Both the position numbers and the translations under genes were made by a program. Shown in pieces: positions 28,594 through 37,517 of a stretch of 64,000 nucleotides of DNA. The notes under the pieces were generated by a model that saw nothing but the letters and a program-made list of their open reading frames with translations, did no database searches and had not been told where the DNA came from. The stretch lies in the NCBI GenBank assembly GCA_016713735.1, contig JADJOP010000037.1, positions 186,001 to 250,000 of the forward strand. The letters are read 5' to 3'. The first letter of the stretch is position 1. Each line of letters starts with the position of its first letter. This DNA is from Bryobacterales bacterium. Its GTDB lineage: Bacteria > Acidobacteriota > Terriglobia > Bryobacterales > Bryobacteraceae.

Positions 28594-29802
28594 CTACAGC
28601 ACGTCGGCAAACGTCGGGCGCAGCTTGCGGTAGAGGTGCGCGCCTACAAACACCGCCAGCAGGCTGGCAACGTAGAGCAGGATCATCATCTTCGGCGGCG
28701 GGACGAGCCCCTGTAACAGCACGGCGCGCCAGCCGCGCACGAGGATGTAGATGGGGTTTTTGCGGAAATACCAGTCCAAGCCCGCCGGCAGCGATTCCTC
28801 GGGATAACAGATGGGCGTGAGGAAAAAGAGCAGGGTCAGGGCAAAGCCGATCATCTGGCCCAGGTCGCGCAGATAGACACCGAGCGCGCTCAAGGTCCAG
28901 GAGATGCCGAGGGTCAGCAGAACCTGGGGGATGAGCAGCAGGGGAATCAGCAGCGCCGTTGGCGGCAAGCTGCCGCGCAGCAGGAACAGCAGCGCGCACA
29001 GGAGCGCCAGCCCGATCATCTGCGTCACCAAGGCCGACAGCACATGGCTGACGTTCAACAATTCGACGGGGAAGACCAGTTTCTTGACGAAGTGGCGGTG
29101 CTCGAGCAGCGTGCCCGGCGCGCGGCCCACGGCTTCACTGAAGGCGAGCCAGGGGATCATGCCGGCTAGAAAGTAGAGGGCGAATCCGGCCGTGCTCGGG
29201 TCGCCGGCAAAGCGCGCCCGCAACACCACGCCGAAAACGAAGAGATAGGTAAGCATGAGCAGCAGCGGGTGAAACACGGCCCACATCGCATCGCCGATAG
29301 AACCGCGGAAACGCGCCGCCAGGTCGCGCCGCGCCAGCGACCAGGCGAGGCTGCGGTTGCGCCAGACGAGCGAGGCCATCGCCAGCGGCGGGCCGAAACT
29401 ATCGCGCCGCGCCAACTCGCCCATGGTGGACTCGCGGGTGGCCAGTAGAATGGGACCATCTGATCCGATTTCCACATCCACCACAAGCGCCCGTTCGCCC
29501 TGGGTGTGGAGCCAGCCGCCGAGCGCCGGAACCAGCGGCGCAAGGAAGAGGCGATAGCGTCCGGCAAAGGTCGGCAGCGGACCTTCGAGGGCGCACTCCT
29601 GTGCGGCGCCGGAGGGAAGTTCAGCCGGGAGTGGTAGGGCGGGGCCATCCTCCAGATAGCGGTGTGATTCGCCATCAGTCACCTGCCAGCCGAGTTGCGC
29701 GCCGCGCCAGTGTAGGGCCGTGTCGTTCACCAGGCGGAAGCGGACCGACAGCCGCCCTTCACCGGTAATGGCCACCTCTGGATTGTCGTAGCGGGCGCTC
29801 AT
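28594..29802 (-). CDS. ABC-2 polysaccharide export permease with an N-terminal beta-sandwich domain
   Basis: 402 aa. The C-terminal two thirds (about 150-400) is a Wzm/KpsM-type permease with six membrane helices, DLAARFRGSIGDAMWAVFHPLL, FLAGMIPWLAFSEA and FLTPICYPEESLP, typical of polysaccharide or polyol-phosphate export. The first 130 residues are unexpected: VRFRLVNDTALHW...LGWQV, ALPLPAELPSGAAQEC and GRYRLFLAPLV fit the Ig-like domain usually attached to glycosylation or Wzt proteins. No ATPase (Wzt) gene is in the window. It is the last gene of the minus-strand glycan locus. Confidence 0.85.
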   Translation of the reverse strand: MSARYDNPEVAITGEGRLSVRFRLVNDTALHWRGAQLGWQVTDGESHRYLEDGPALPLPAELPSGAAQECALEGPLPTFAGRYRLFLAPLVPALGGWLHTQGERALVVDVEIGSDGPILLATRESTMGELARRDSFGPPLAMASLVWRNRSLAWSLARRDLAARFRGSIGDAMWAVFHPLLLMLTYLFVFGVVLRARFAGDPSTAGFALYFLAGMIPWLAFSEAVGRAPGTLLEHRHFVKKLVFPVELLNVSHVLSALVTQMIGLALLCALLFLLRGSLPPTALLIPLLLIPQVLLTLGISWTLSALGVYLRDLGQMIGFALTLLFFLTPICYPEESLPAGLDWYFRKNPIYILVRGWRAVLLQGLVPPPKMMILLYVASLLAVFVGAHLYRKLRPTFADVL

Positions 29803-29820
29803 ACGTGCCGTGCGCGGATC

Positions 29821-31777
29821 TTAACTATACAGCCAGGCGGGCCAGCGCGACCGCATCGGGCCTGCTTTGCGGCCCACGGCGTAGATGCCGTCGCCACGAA
29901 GGTCATCGGGCATGCCGTAGCGCCGCAGCATGTTTTCCACCCACACATGCTCAGGGCGGGGAATGTCTTTGAACTCACCCGTTTCCAGGCGCACCATATC
30001 GAAACCGGAATCGTGGAAGAGCAGGTAGATCTCGCGGGCCGTGTACTCACGGTTGTGGCGTGCGTCGGTCTCGGCGCCGGCCTCGGCCGGCTTGATGTAA
30101 GCAGGAAAGAAACCCGGATGATACCCGGCCAGCAGGGCGGCGATGGCGCGCAGCGAGCCGATGTTGGGCGTGGTGAGCACCAGGTGGCCGCCCGGCTTGA
30201 GGATGCGGTGGATCTCGGCCATCATGTGCATCGGGTCGGCCGTGAGGTGCTCCAGCAGTTCGCAGCAGAGCACGGTGTCGAAGTGCGCGTCGCCGTAGGG
30301 GAACGGATCATGCTCGGCGTCGAAGAGATCGACCTCGCAGGTGAAGCGCTCGCCCTCCATCGAGACCGCCTCGCGGTGATCGGTCTTGCCCGCCTCGCCG
30401 TAGTAGCAGCCGCGCACCTCGCCATAGCCGAGCTTCGTTTTCAGCGACGGCGTGATCTGCAGGTACGCGCCCATCTCCAGGATGCGCTGATCGGGCCCGC
30501 CGGCGGGCGTCATTTCGAGCGTCTTCACGAGCCGCGTGAGATGAGTGTCGACATACTCGCGCGCTGACGGTTCGGCCCAGCCCTTCACGTATTCGCCGGG
30601 TACTTCGACCACCGCTGCCGGTGCGGGCGCGGCAGCCTGCTCCTCCTCAAGCCACTCGCGCCCTTCGGCGACGGCTTCGAGAAACGAAGCATAGAGCCGG
30701 GCCACGCGGCTCCAGGAACACTCCCGCTCCACCCACGCGCGGGCCTGCGCGCCGAGCGAGCGCGCCAGGTCAGGCCGCGAAACCAGCAGGTTCAAGCTCT
30801 CAAAGAGCGTGTCCTCTTCCGAGGCATCCACCGGAACCTTCAAGCACACATCATCGGGGAACTCGGCGAAGCTGCCGACGTCGCTCACAATAGCGGCCTT
30901 GCTCATGCCGAAGGCGCGCAGCAGCGTGCCTGAGGTTTCGCCCACCGTGGGGAAGCGCAGGTTGAGCACGACATCGCAGGCCGAGAGGTAGCCCTCAAAC
31001 TCCTCGATGCTGGCGTAGCCAAATCGGCGCACGGCGGACTGCTGGCCCAGGGCACGGATCTGCGGATCGAGCGGAAAATCCGGATGCTCCTCGCCCACCA
31101 TGAGCAGCCGCGCTTCCGGCACAAGCCGCCGCAGCCGCGCGAAGGCGCGCAGCGATTGCGACACGCGCTTGTACGGCTTCATGTAACCGAAGATGCCCAC
31201 CAGCGGTTCAGCCTCGCCCAGCCCGAGCCGCGCGCGCCAGTTCATGCGCTCAATCGCCGGCATGGCGGCGCCGTGCGGAATGACGGCCAGCGGCCCCTGA
31301 TAGCCCGCCGCGCGGCACTGCTCGCCCACATAGCGGCTGTGCACAATGAGCCCGCGCGAGCGCTCCAGCACGCGCCGCAGCATGGATACGCCGGCGTAGT
31401 CGGGCCCCACTGCAAGCGCGCGCACGCGTTCGGCAAAAGCGCGCGCCGGCTCGCCGCCATCGTAGGTGCAGGCCTCAACATAGCCGTCCCAATCCTTGCG
31501 GCGAATGGTCAGGTCCGTGATCAGGTGATGCAGGTTGGCCTCATGCAGCACGACCACGCCGGGGTGGCGCAATGCGGCTTCGTAGGCTTCGATGTGGTCG
31601 GCGTTGTTGCCGAGTTGATAGAGCGCCACGGCGCCCGCCGCCGGCCCGGCGTAGGGCTTCCCGTCCCCGGCGAAGGTTTCGATCTCCACCAGGGAGCGCA
31701 GCTCGGCAAGCAGCATGGCCGAGTAGTCGGCAATCCCGCTCTTGGCGGGCGGCAGGGAGAGAAAAGTCGACCCGCAT
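29821..31777 (-). CDS. Glycosyltransferase-methyltransferase fusion, frameshift near the start
   Basis: About 650 aa bifunctional protein. The GT4-type glycosyltransferase (about 1-420) shows IHSRYVGEQ, PHGAAMPA, GIFGYMKPYKR and the nucleotide-sugar region VGETSGTLLRAFGMSKA. The C-terminal SAM-dependent methyltransferase (about 440-640) shows ILEMGAYLQ, PYGDAHFDTVLCCELLEHL and RILKPGGHLVLTTPN. It would add and cap a sugar on the surface polysaccharide. The natural ATG is at 31777 (MRVDF, just after the stop of the DUF3108 gene). The body frame reads LSLPPAKSGIADYS. Two homopolymer deletions (T5 to T4, C4 to C3) would restore the canonical FFSPLPPAKSGIADYS. Confidence 0.85.
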
Positions 31778-31780
31778 GGG

Positions 31781-32467
31781 CTAGGGAACCAGCTCCAGCC
31801 GGAATTTGCCCAGGGCCATCGTGACCCGCACCTGCAGCGGTGTGTGGGCGGCATCGCGGGCAAATAGGATTTCAAACTCCGATTCCGAGGCCGGGCCCTT
31901 CACCTGGAAGCGATAGCGGTCGGCCTCGCGCTCCGTTCCGCCGATGGTGAGCTTCTCCGTGCCCGCGGGCGTTACCTTGGCCGTGTATGGCGCACCGAAC
32001 AGGAAGCTCCGCGGCGGCTGTGCGGTGGCGGAAGAACGCGTGGCGCTCAACTGGCGCCGGAACTGTTGCAGGAAGGCCAGCGCATCATGAGCGCACGGCG
32101 GAACCGTGAGCGTGGACTTACCTCCGCCGCCTCCGGTCTGGCGCGTCGCCGTGCCCGCCCGCACTGCCGTGGTCTCATCCGTTTTGCGCAAGCCGAAGGT
32201 GAGCTTCTTTTCGAACTGCTGCGTGCAGCCCTTGCCATCCATCCGCGAGTGGAACTCGCCCGTCACGGGAATGCCGGGGAAACTGGCGTCGAGCAGCATC
32301 ATGGCGCTGAGCACGGCGCCGGGCTTGGCGTTCACCTCGCCCGTGGTCTCCAGCCGCGCCGTGCCGAGGCTGACGCCGCTCGGCCAGATGATTTTGTATT
32401 GGAGCGTTTCCGCGGAGAGGCTCGCGCAACAAGCCAACAGCCCCAGCGCCCATGCCAGACGCCTCAC
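31781..32467 (-). CDS. DUF3108 family periplasmic protein
   Basis: 228 aa with a signal peptide (MRRLAWALGLLACCASLSA). The rest has the DUF3108 pattern: LQYKIIWPSGVSLGTARLE at the start, a central segment EKKLTFGL, and a closing ARDAAHTPLQVRVTMALGKFRLELV. The family is a probable lipid- or envelope-binding beta-barrel found in many proteobacteria and acidobacteria. It overlaps the neighbouring glycosyltransferase at the 5' end by 4 nt, so it belongs to the glycan operon. Confidence 0.8.
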   Translation of the reverse strand: MRRLAWALGLLACCASLSAETLQYKIIWPSGVSLGTARLETTGEVNAKPGAVLSAMMLLDASFPGIPVTGEFHSRMDGKGCTQQFEKKLTFGLRKTDETTAVRAGTATRQTGGGGGKSTLTVPPCAHDALAFLQQFRRQLSATRSSATAQPPRSFLFGAPYTAKVTPAGTEKLTIGGTEREADRYRFQVKGPASESEFEILFARDAAHTPLQVRVTMALGKFRLELVP

Positions 32468-33633
32468 GGCCGCGACACCGGGACGGCCTGCGCCGCCTCA
32501 CGCCGCGATTTGCTCTTGGCCGCGCGGCAGCCTTCGACCACGCCGCAATAGACCTCCAGTGTCCGCGCCGCCGCCTCGCGCCACTGGAATTGCGCCGCCC
32601 GCTGCAAGCCCAGCCGCTCCATGCGCTGGCGGAGTTCAGCATCGGCCAGCACGTCGCGCATGGCCCTGGCCATGGCGCCGATGTCGGAGGGCGGAAACAG
32701 GATGGCGGCGCCGTCGGCCACCTCGGCCGTCGCGCTGGCGTCCGAACACACCACCGCCCGGCCGCAGGCCATCGCCTCGACAATGGGAATGCCGAAGCCT
32801 TCGTAGAAGCTGGGGAACACGAACAGGTCGCAGCCTCCGTAGAGATACAGCAGCGATTCGTCGGTGACGAATCCGGTGAAGTGGATGCGCTCGCGCAGCG
32901 GCGAGCGGTCGGCCCGGCTGCGCACCTGCCCGGCGTGCCAGTTGCCCTTTCCGGCCATCACGAGGTGATGCGGCAGGTCGGGGCGCTCGCGCATCAGGTC
33001 TTCAAACGCGGCGATGAGGCCTTCCTGGTTTTTGCGCGGCTGCAGGTCGCCCACCGTGAGCAGATAGGGTCCCGGAATGGAGAAGCGGCGCTCCACCTCA
33101 TCCCGCGCCAACTCGCGCGACACGCAGCGGAAGAACGACGAAACGCCATTGTGGACGATGTGTATCTTCTCAGCGGGTGTGCCGTACACACGCTGGATGG
33201 CCCGCGCCGAAAACTCGCTCGGCGTCAGAATCGCGGCCGCCATGCGGATCGTCCGCGGCACGGTGCGCTGGAGTTGGAAAATCCGCGCCGGAGGAAAAAA
33301 GTCGGGCCGCTCGACAAAGCTCACGTCGTGCACGCTCACCACCATCGGCACGGGAGAAAAAATTGGGCCGGTGTATTGGATGTGGAGCAGGTCGGGCTGG
33401 TCGCGCAGCAGGTGGCGGCGCAGATCAAAGCCAAGCCGCTTAAACGGATTGCGCGAGACGCTGCGGCACTGAATGCGTGGATCGAGCTGCGCCTCGGCGC
33501 CAGGCTCCGAGACGTAGGCGATCAACTCGTGCCCGGAGTCGAGCGCGGCGGCTTCGTTCAAAAGACTGCGGATGTAAACTTCGTTGCCCGTGAGTTTGCG
33601 CCCGACAGCGTGTGCATCGACGGAAATGCGCAT
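32464..33633 (-). CDS. Glycosyltransferase, GT4 family
   Basis: About 389 aa from ATG 33633, chosen because it opens MRISVDAHAVG (an alternative ATG is at 33651). Two Rossmann lobes, the first with HIQYTGPIF and SVHDVSF, the second with LTVGDLQPRKN and the donor-sugar motif FPSFYEGFGIPIVEAMACG, where the E-x7-E pair binds the nucleotide sugar. It retains the anomeric configuration. The acceptor is unknown, probably the growing surface polysaccharide. It is followed by DUF3108 with a 4-nt overlap. Confidence 0.9.
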   Translation of the reverse strand: MRISVDAHAVGRKLTGNEVYIRSLLNEAAALDSGHELIAYVSEPGAEAQLDPRIQCRSVSRNPFKRLGFDLRRHLLRDQPDLLHIQYTGPIFSPVPMVVSVHDVSFVERPDFFPPARIFQLQRTVPRTIRMAAAILTPSEFSARAIQRVYGTPAEKIHIVHNGVSSFFRCVSRELARDEVERRFSIPGPYLLTVGDLQPRKNQEGLIAAFEDLMRERPDLPHHLVMAGKGNWHAGQVRSRADRSPLRERIHFTGFVTDESLLYLYGGCDLFVFPSFYEGFGIPIVEAMACGRAVVCSDASATAEVADGAAILFPPSDIGAMARAMRDVLADAELRQRMERLGLQRAAQFQWREAAARTLEVYCGVVEGCRAAKSKSRREAAQAVPVSRP

Positions 33634-33715
33634 GCAATCTGTTCTCGCCATGCGTACTAAGACCTATCCATCACCCAATTCCAGGACACGGTCGCGCACA
33701 GTCTCTTTAGTATAG

Positions 33716-34907
33716 TCACATCCCCAGTCCGGTCAGAACCCTCCCGGCGGACTCCCATGTAAAAGAATCTTCGTAGAGCCGCCGACCGCGATCCGCAAGC
33801 CCAGCGGCCTCCAGCGGGGCGTCGAGAAGGCGAAGAACAGCGGCGGCGAATTCCCCCGGCGTGGATGCCAGCGCCAGCGGCAGAGCCCCAGCCGGGCCCA
33901 GCCCTTCCGCTCCCAACGGCGTGGAGACCACCGGCGTTCCGGCGGCCCACGCCTCCAGGATCTTCAATCGCGTACCCGAGCCGCTCAGCAGCGGCACCAC
34001 GGCCACGGCGGCCCGCGCCAGCTCAGCCAGTGCGTCCTCCACCATCCCCGTGCAGCGGACACCCTGCAGCCCGGCCAGCAGCGGTCGCACAGCCTGCTCG
34101 TTCTTGCCCACCAACACCCACTCGGCCTCCGGGCGGGCACGCTGGATAAGCGGCCAAACCTCGCACCCAAACCAGCGCACGGCTTGCACGTTGGGATGGT
34201 ATTCCATGTTGCCGCTGAAGACGACAATCGGCGGACGCGCGACATAAGGCGACGCGGCCGGATGGAGGGGAATCGTGTTCGGGTAAACAGAGGTGCGGAC
34301 CGCCGGCAGCAGCGCGGCATCCGCTTCCGATGGCGCAAGAACGAGGTCGAACCGGGGCAGCCAGGCCGCTTCCAGCGCTTCATAGGCACGCGCGAAGCGG
34401 CCATGCGCCCAGCCCAGCGCCCCACTCTCGGCCGCGCCGTAACGGCGGTGCAGGGAGGACTCCACGTTGTGCAGATCCAGCACCAGGCGCCGCGCATGAG
34501 GACGGAGAATACGCGCATAATGAGCGCACCAGAAATGCTCCACCACGGCCACGTCGTAGGCCTGTCCTGCCACGAACTCCGTCACCTCGCGGTCAAAGCC
34601 GTGAAAACGATCCCACAACGGCGGCACGCCGCGCAGCAGGCGCAGAGCGTTGCGGCGGAGCCTTGCCGAAACCGTGCGCGCATGGTGCGGCAGGGTGACC
34701 ACTGCGGTGCGGGCGGCCAGTCCCCGCGGCAGCGCCGCGGCCGGATCGCCCGGCGGTTGGCTCACGGAAGAGCAGAACGTCGAGTTCGTACCGTTCCGCA
34801 AGCGAGTGCAACAGCGACGCCGTGCGCAGCGCCCCGCCTCCCCACAGCGGGTACGGGGCCTCCGGCGACAGGACGAGGGCACGCGGCTTCCCCTGCGCCC
34901 TATCCAT
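33716..34907 (-). CDS. Glycosyltransferase (Stp1-like), frameshift near residue 50
   Basis: About 397 aa. The start is ATG 34907, 5 nt past the preceding stop (ATGGATAG overlap), opening MDRAQGKPRALVLSPEAPYPLWGGG, the usual N-terminus of this GT4 subgroup. The frame then reads ELDVLLFREPTAG and breaks at about 34752. The next frame continues PPGDPAAALPRGLAA through LDLHNVESSLHRRY, VVFSGNMEYHPNV, WVLVGKNEQ and PLLSGSGTRLKILEAWAAGTPVV to the end. Removing one A in GAGCCAACC joins the parts smoothly. It belongs to the sugar transferases that go with exopolysaccharide systems. Confidence 0.85.
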
Positions 34908-35835
34908 GACGTCGCTGCGCCTCTTCGTAGACGGCGTGGGTGAGCCGCGCGGTGCGCTCCCAGGTGAACGCGCGGGCATGGCGGAGCCCGGCCTCGGCGA
35001 GCGCGGCGGCGCGCCCGGGCGATGCCAGCAGCGCTTCGAGCGCACGGCGCCAGGCGGCGATGTCATGGGCGTCGATGTGCTCGGCCGCCCCGCCGCACAC
35101 CTCCACCAGCGCCGCATCGCGCGAGGCCAGCACGGGTGTGCCGCAGGCCATCGCTTCCACGGCGGGCAGCCCGAAGCCTTCATACAGCGAGGGCATCAGC
35201 AGCGCCCTGGCACGCGTGTAGAGCGAAGCCAGTTCGGCGTCGGTCACATCGCGGTCGACAATCCGCAGCGGGGCGATGCCTTCGGCGGCGCGGCGGGCCG
35301 TCTCCAGGTTCTTGCGCGCGCCGGCGCCGACGGCCAGCACGAAGTCCTCCTTCCCTTCCCCGCTCGGTGAGAGAGCGACGCCCAGCGGCGTCACACACAC
35401 CCGGTCAGCGGGCAGCCGGAACTGTTCGATCACCTCGCGGCGCACGGCCTCGGTAGGCGTGATGACGAGCGTGGCCAGGTTCAGCCTCAGCAGCCAGGGC
35501 GTGCGGCGACGGACGCGCCCGCTGGTGGCGGCGCGAAATTCGTCGCGCCACGGCGAGAGGTCGTGAACCGTCATCACGGCGGCGCACACCGGCACGTACG
35601 GAACGGCAAAGTCCGTGCCATGAAACACCACAGCGCGCTCCTCACGCAGCGCCAGCGGCAAACCCACGCTCCACCACTGCCGGCGCAGCGGGCCGAGGCG
35701 GGCATTCTGGTCCGTAAGGGCAATCACGCGGTCATCGGGATAACAGGCGCGCAAGGCGGCCAGCAGTTGGGCCGTGTAGCGGGCAATGCCGCCAGGAGCG
35801 GCGCTGAGCGGGGTCGTATCGAGTGCGACAATCAC
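34900..35835 (-). CDS. Glycosyltransferase, GT4 family
   Basis: 311 aa from GTG 35835, which overlaps the TGA of the upstream epimerase (GTGA); the longer frame to 36138 reads only its shadow. It opens VIVALDTTPLSAAPGGIARYT with a glycine-rich acceptor loop, then TVHDLSPW, ITPTEAVRREV, VGAGARKNLETA and the donor motif SLYEGFGLPAVEAMACGTPV. Together with the other glycosyltransferases it builds the surface polysaccharide. The next gene begins before its stop. Confidence 0.9.
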   Translation of the reverse strand: MIVALDTTPLSAAPGGIARYTAQLLAALRACYPDDRVIALTDQNARLGPLRRQWWSVGLPLALREERAVVFHGTDFAVPYVPVCAAVMTVHDLSPWRDEFRAATSGRVRRRTPWLLRLNLATLVITPTEAVRREVIEQFRLPADRVCVTPLGVALSPSGEGKEDFVLAVGAGARKNLETARRAAEGIAPLRIVDRDVTDAELASLYTRARALLMPSLYEGFGLPAVEAMACGTPVLASRDAALVEVCGGAAEHIDAHDIAAWRRALEALLASPGRAAALAEAGLRHARAFTWERTARLTHAVYEEAQRRHG

Positions 35836-36713
35836 GCCGTACCGGCCGCGATGGCTTGCAGGACGCCGGGACCGTTGGGCCTCCACCCCAGCTCGCGCGC
35901 GGCTTTCGTGCTGAGCACCTGCTGGTCCATGGCCAGGCAATCGGCCATCGCTCCCATCTTCTCGCGCGCCACCGCCAGCGGCAGGTAGTCCACCTTGCCC
36001 GGGATGCCGGCGGCTCTGGCCGTCATCTCGGCCACCGCCCGCGCCGTCACCGCCGTGCCGTGCGCGGCCAGATAGAGCGAACCGGCCTGCGCGCGTTCCA
36101 GCGCCAGGGCGTAGAGCGAAGCCACGTCGTCGATGCACACAAAGCTCCAGTGGTTGTCGCCGTTGCCCACCACGCGCACCGTGCCCTGCTCGCGCGCCTC
36201 GCGCAGCATGGCCGACACCCGGCCCCCGCCGCGGCCGTAAACCGTCGCCGGACGCAGCACGACCGTGCGAATGCCGCGCTCTTTTGCATCGAGCACCGCG
36301 CGCTCCACCGCCGGCCGCCAGGCCACCACAGCGGGCGGATTCAGCGGGAACATCTCCCCGGCCACGCGCCCCTTGGTCTCGCCCATCACCCAGGTGCCGC
36401 TGGTGTAGAGAAATGGCTTGCCGCTGCCTGCCAGCGCGTCGAGCAGCGTGGCCACTGCCCGTGCGTCAATCGCGCCGGCCTCGGACCCCCACTGGAAGCC
36501 CGCGTGGATGACGCCATCGGCTTTCCGCGCGGCCGCCGCCAGCGCATCGGCTGAGGCAAGGTCTGCTTCCACCGGAATCACACCGGACTCGCGCAACTTC
36601 ACGGCTGCTTCAGGACTCCGCGCCAGGCCACTCACTTCGATTCCCTGTTCGCGGAGAAGACGGCACACGGCGCTGCCAAGGTAGCCCGTGGCGCCGGTTA
36701 CAAAGATCCCCAT
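35832..36713 (-). CDS. NAD-dependent epimerase/dehydratase family protein
   Basis: 293 aa extended short-chain dehydrogenase. The N-terminal GATGYLG binds the cofactor, followed by ADLASADAL, and the YxxxK-type active site is replaced by SGTWVMGETKG with a Tyr earlier (LYTSGTW), placing it with atypical epimerases (DUF1731-like or NmrA-like). Later motifs are VLRPATVYGRGGG and SFVCIDDVASLY. It heads the minus-strand glycan operon and probably modifies a nucleotide sugar. GACAAT 8 nt before the ATG and no Shine-Dalgarno. Confidence 0.85.
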   Translation of the reverse strand: MGIFVTGATGYLGSAVCRLLREQGIEVSGLARSPEAAVKLRESGVIPVEADLASADALAAAARKADGVIHAGFQWGSEAGAIDARAVATLLDALAGSGKPFLYTSGTWVMGETKGRVAGEMFPLNPPAVVAWRPAVERAVLDAKERGIRTVVLRPATVYGRGGGRVSAMLREAREQGTVRVVGNGDNHWSFVCIDDVASLYALALERAQAGSLYLAAHGTAVTARAVAEMTARAAGIPGKVDYLPLAVAREKMGAMADCLAMDQQVLSTKAARELGWRPNGPGVLQAIAAGTA

Positions 36714-36721
36714 GGGTCTTT

Positions 36722-36727
36722 ATTGTC
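36722..36727 (-). promoter_or_regulatory. -10-like hexamer GACAAT, 8 nt before start
   Basis: GACAAT on the minus strand, 8 nt from the ATG at 36713; the probable promoter of the surface-polysaccharide operon. Confidence 0.35.
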
Positions 36728-36780
36728 ACTCAGTTGAATCGAGTGTTGTCAATCCCCCCTCACCACGGGCCGCACACACG

Positions 36781-36807
36781 AAAAAGGGGCGGACCGAAGT
36801 CCGCCCC
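36781..36807 (-). terminator. Rho-independent terminator with UUCG loop
   Basis: On the minus strand GGGGCGGAC-UUCG-GUCCGCCCC is followed at once by five U. It ends the BON gene. A 9-bp GC stem capped by the very stable UUCG tetraloop and a U tract is an almost ideal intrinsic terminator. Confidence 0.9.
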
Positions 36808-36832
36808 GTAAAGGTAGTGGGATTTGGTCTGT

Positions 36833-37351
36833 TTAGCTTTCCGAACGCCGGCGCTCCACGCGCAGGTTGTTCGTCACTTTGAACACTCCGGAGACGCCGT
36901 TGGCCGTGAGGAACGCGACGTTGCGCTCCATCTCGTTGTTCACGATGCCTTCCAGGGTGACCTCACCGTTCTTCACCACCACGCGGATGGGCGGGTTGGC
37001 GCCGATGGCGTAACGGTTCAGCACGTTGTTGCCATACAGGGCACGGGCCACGCGGACGCGGATGCCGTCGTCAAAGGGCGACAGCGGCAGCACCTCAATC
37101 TCGTTCACCACCTTGTCAACGCCCTCGATCTTGAGCACCACGCGCTCAGCGGACGTCTTCAACGTGGGCCGGATGACGGACCCCATCAGCGTCACGGTCG
37201 CGCCGTCGACGCGGAACATCATGTTGTCGTAGATGCTGTAGAAGGGGAGCGTAACCAGCTCCTTGCGGACCTTCTCCGCGCTGACCTCACCGAACAGGGC
37301 AGGCGCGGCCAGCAGCATTGTTCCAACGAAACTCAGCAGGCTCTTTTTCAT
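36833..37351 (-). CDS. BON-domain periplasmic protein (two BON domains)
   Basis: About 172 aa from ATG 37351, preceded by GGAAGGAG; the frame above has no support. Signal peptide MKKSLLSFVGTMLLAAPALFG. Two BON repeats follow: the first with VTLMGSVIRPTLKTSAERVVLKIEGVDKVVNEIEV, the second with IRVVVKNGEVTLEGIVNNEMERNVAF and VFKVTNNL. BON domains bind phospholipid and occur in OsmY-like periplasmic proteins that stabilise the envelope under stress. The gene is monocistronic, between two strong terminators. Confidence 0.9.
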   Translation of the reverse strand: MKKSLLSFVGTMLLAAPALFGEVSAEKVRKELVTLPFYSIYDNMMFRVDGATVTLMGSVIRPTLKTSAERVVLKIEGVDKVVNEIEVLPLSPFDDGIRVRVARALYGNNVLNRYAIGANPPIRVVVKNGEVTLEGIVNNEMERNVAFLTANGVSGVFKVTNNLRVERRRSES

Positions 37352-37455
37352 GGTGGGTGACTCCTTCCACTGTGTGATACGCCGCCCAGTGAAAGGTCGT
37401 TGCCTGCTTTGCATACTTTTACAGCGACTTTACAACTCCCTCATAAACGACTCCG

Positions 37456-37503
37456 CAAAAAGAGAAACCGCCGCTGGCAAGGCCTTGGCCTGGCGAGCGG
37501 CGG
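37456..37503 (-). terminator. Rho-independent terminator of rmuC
   Basis: On the minus strand CCGCCGCT...AGCGGCGG form an 8-bp outer stem, with a palindromic core AAGGCCTT, followed by TTTCTCTTTTT. It lies directly after the rmuC stop at 37518. Confidence 0.8.
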
Positions 37504-37517
37504 CAGGAGGAACTCAG

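Noticed and set aside
35836..36138. 101-codon N-terminal extension of the glycosyltransferase
   Set aside because: It overlaps the epimerase gene entirely; the GTGA junction marks the true start.
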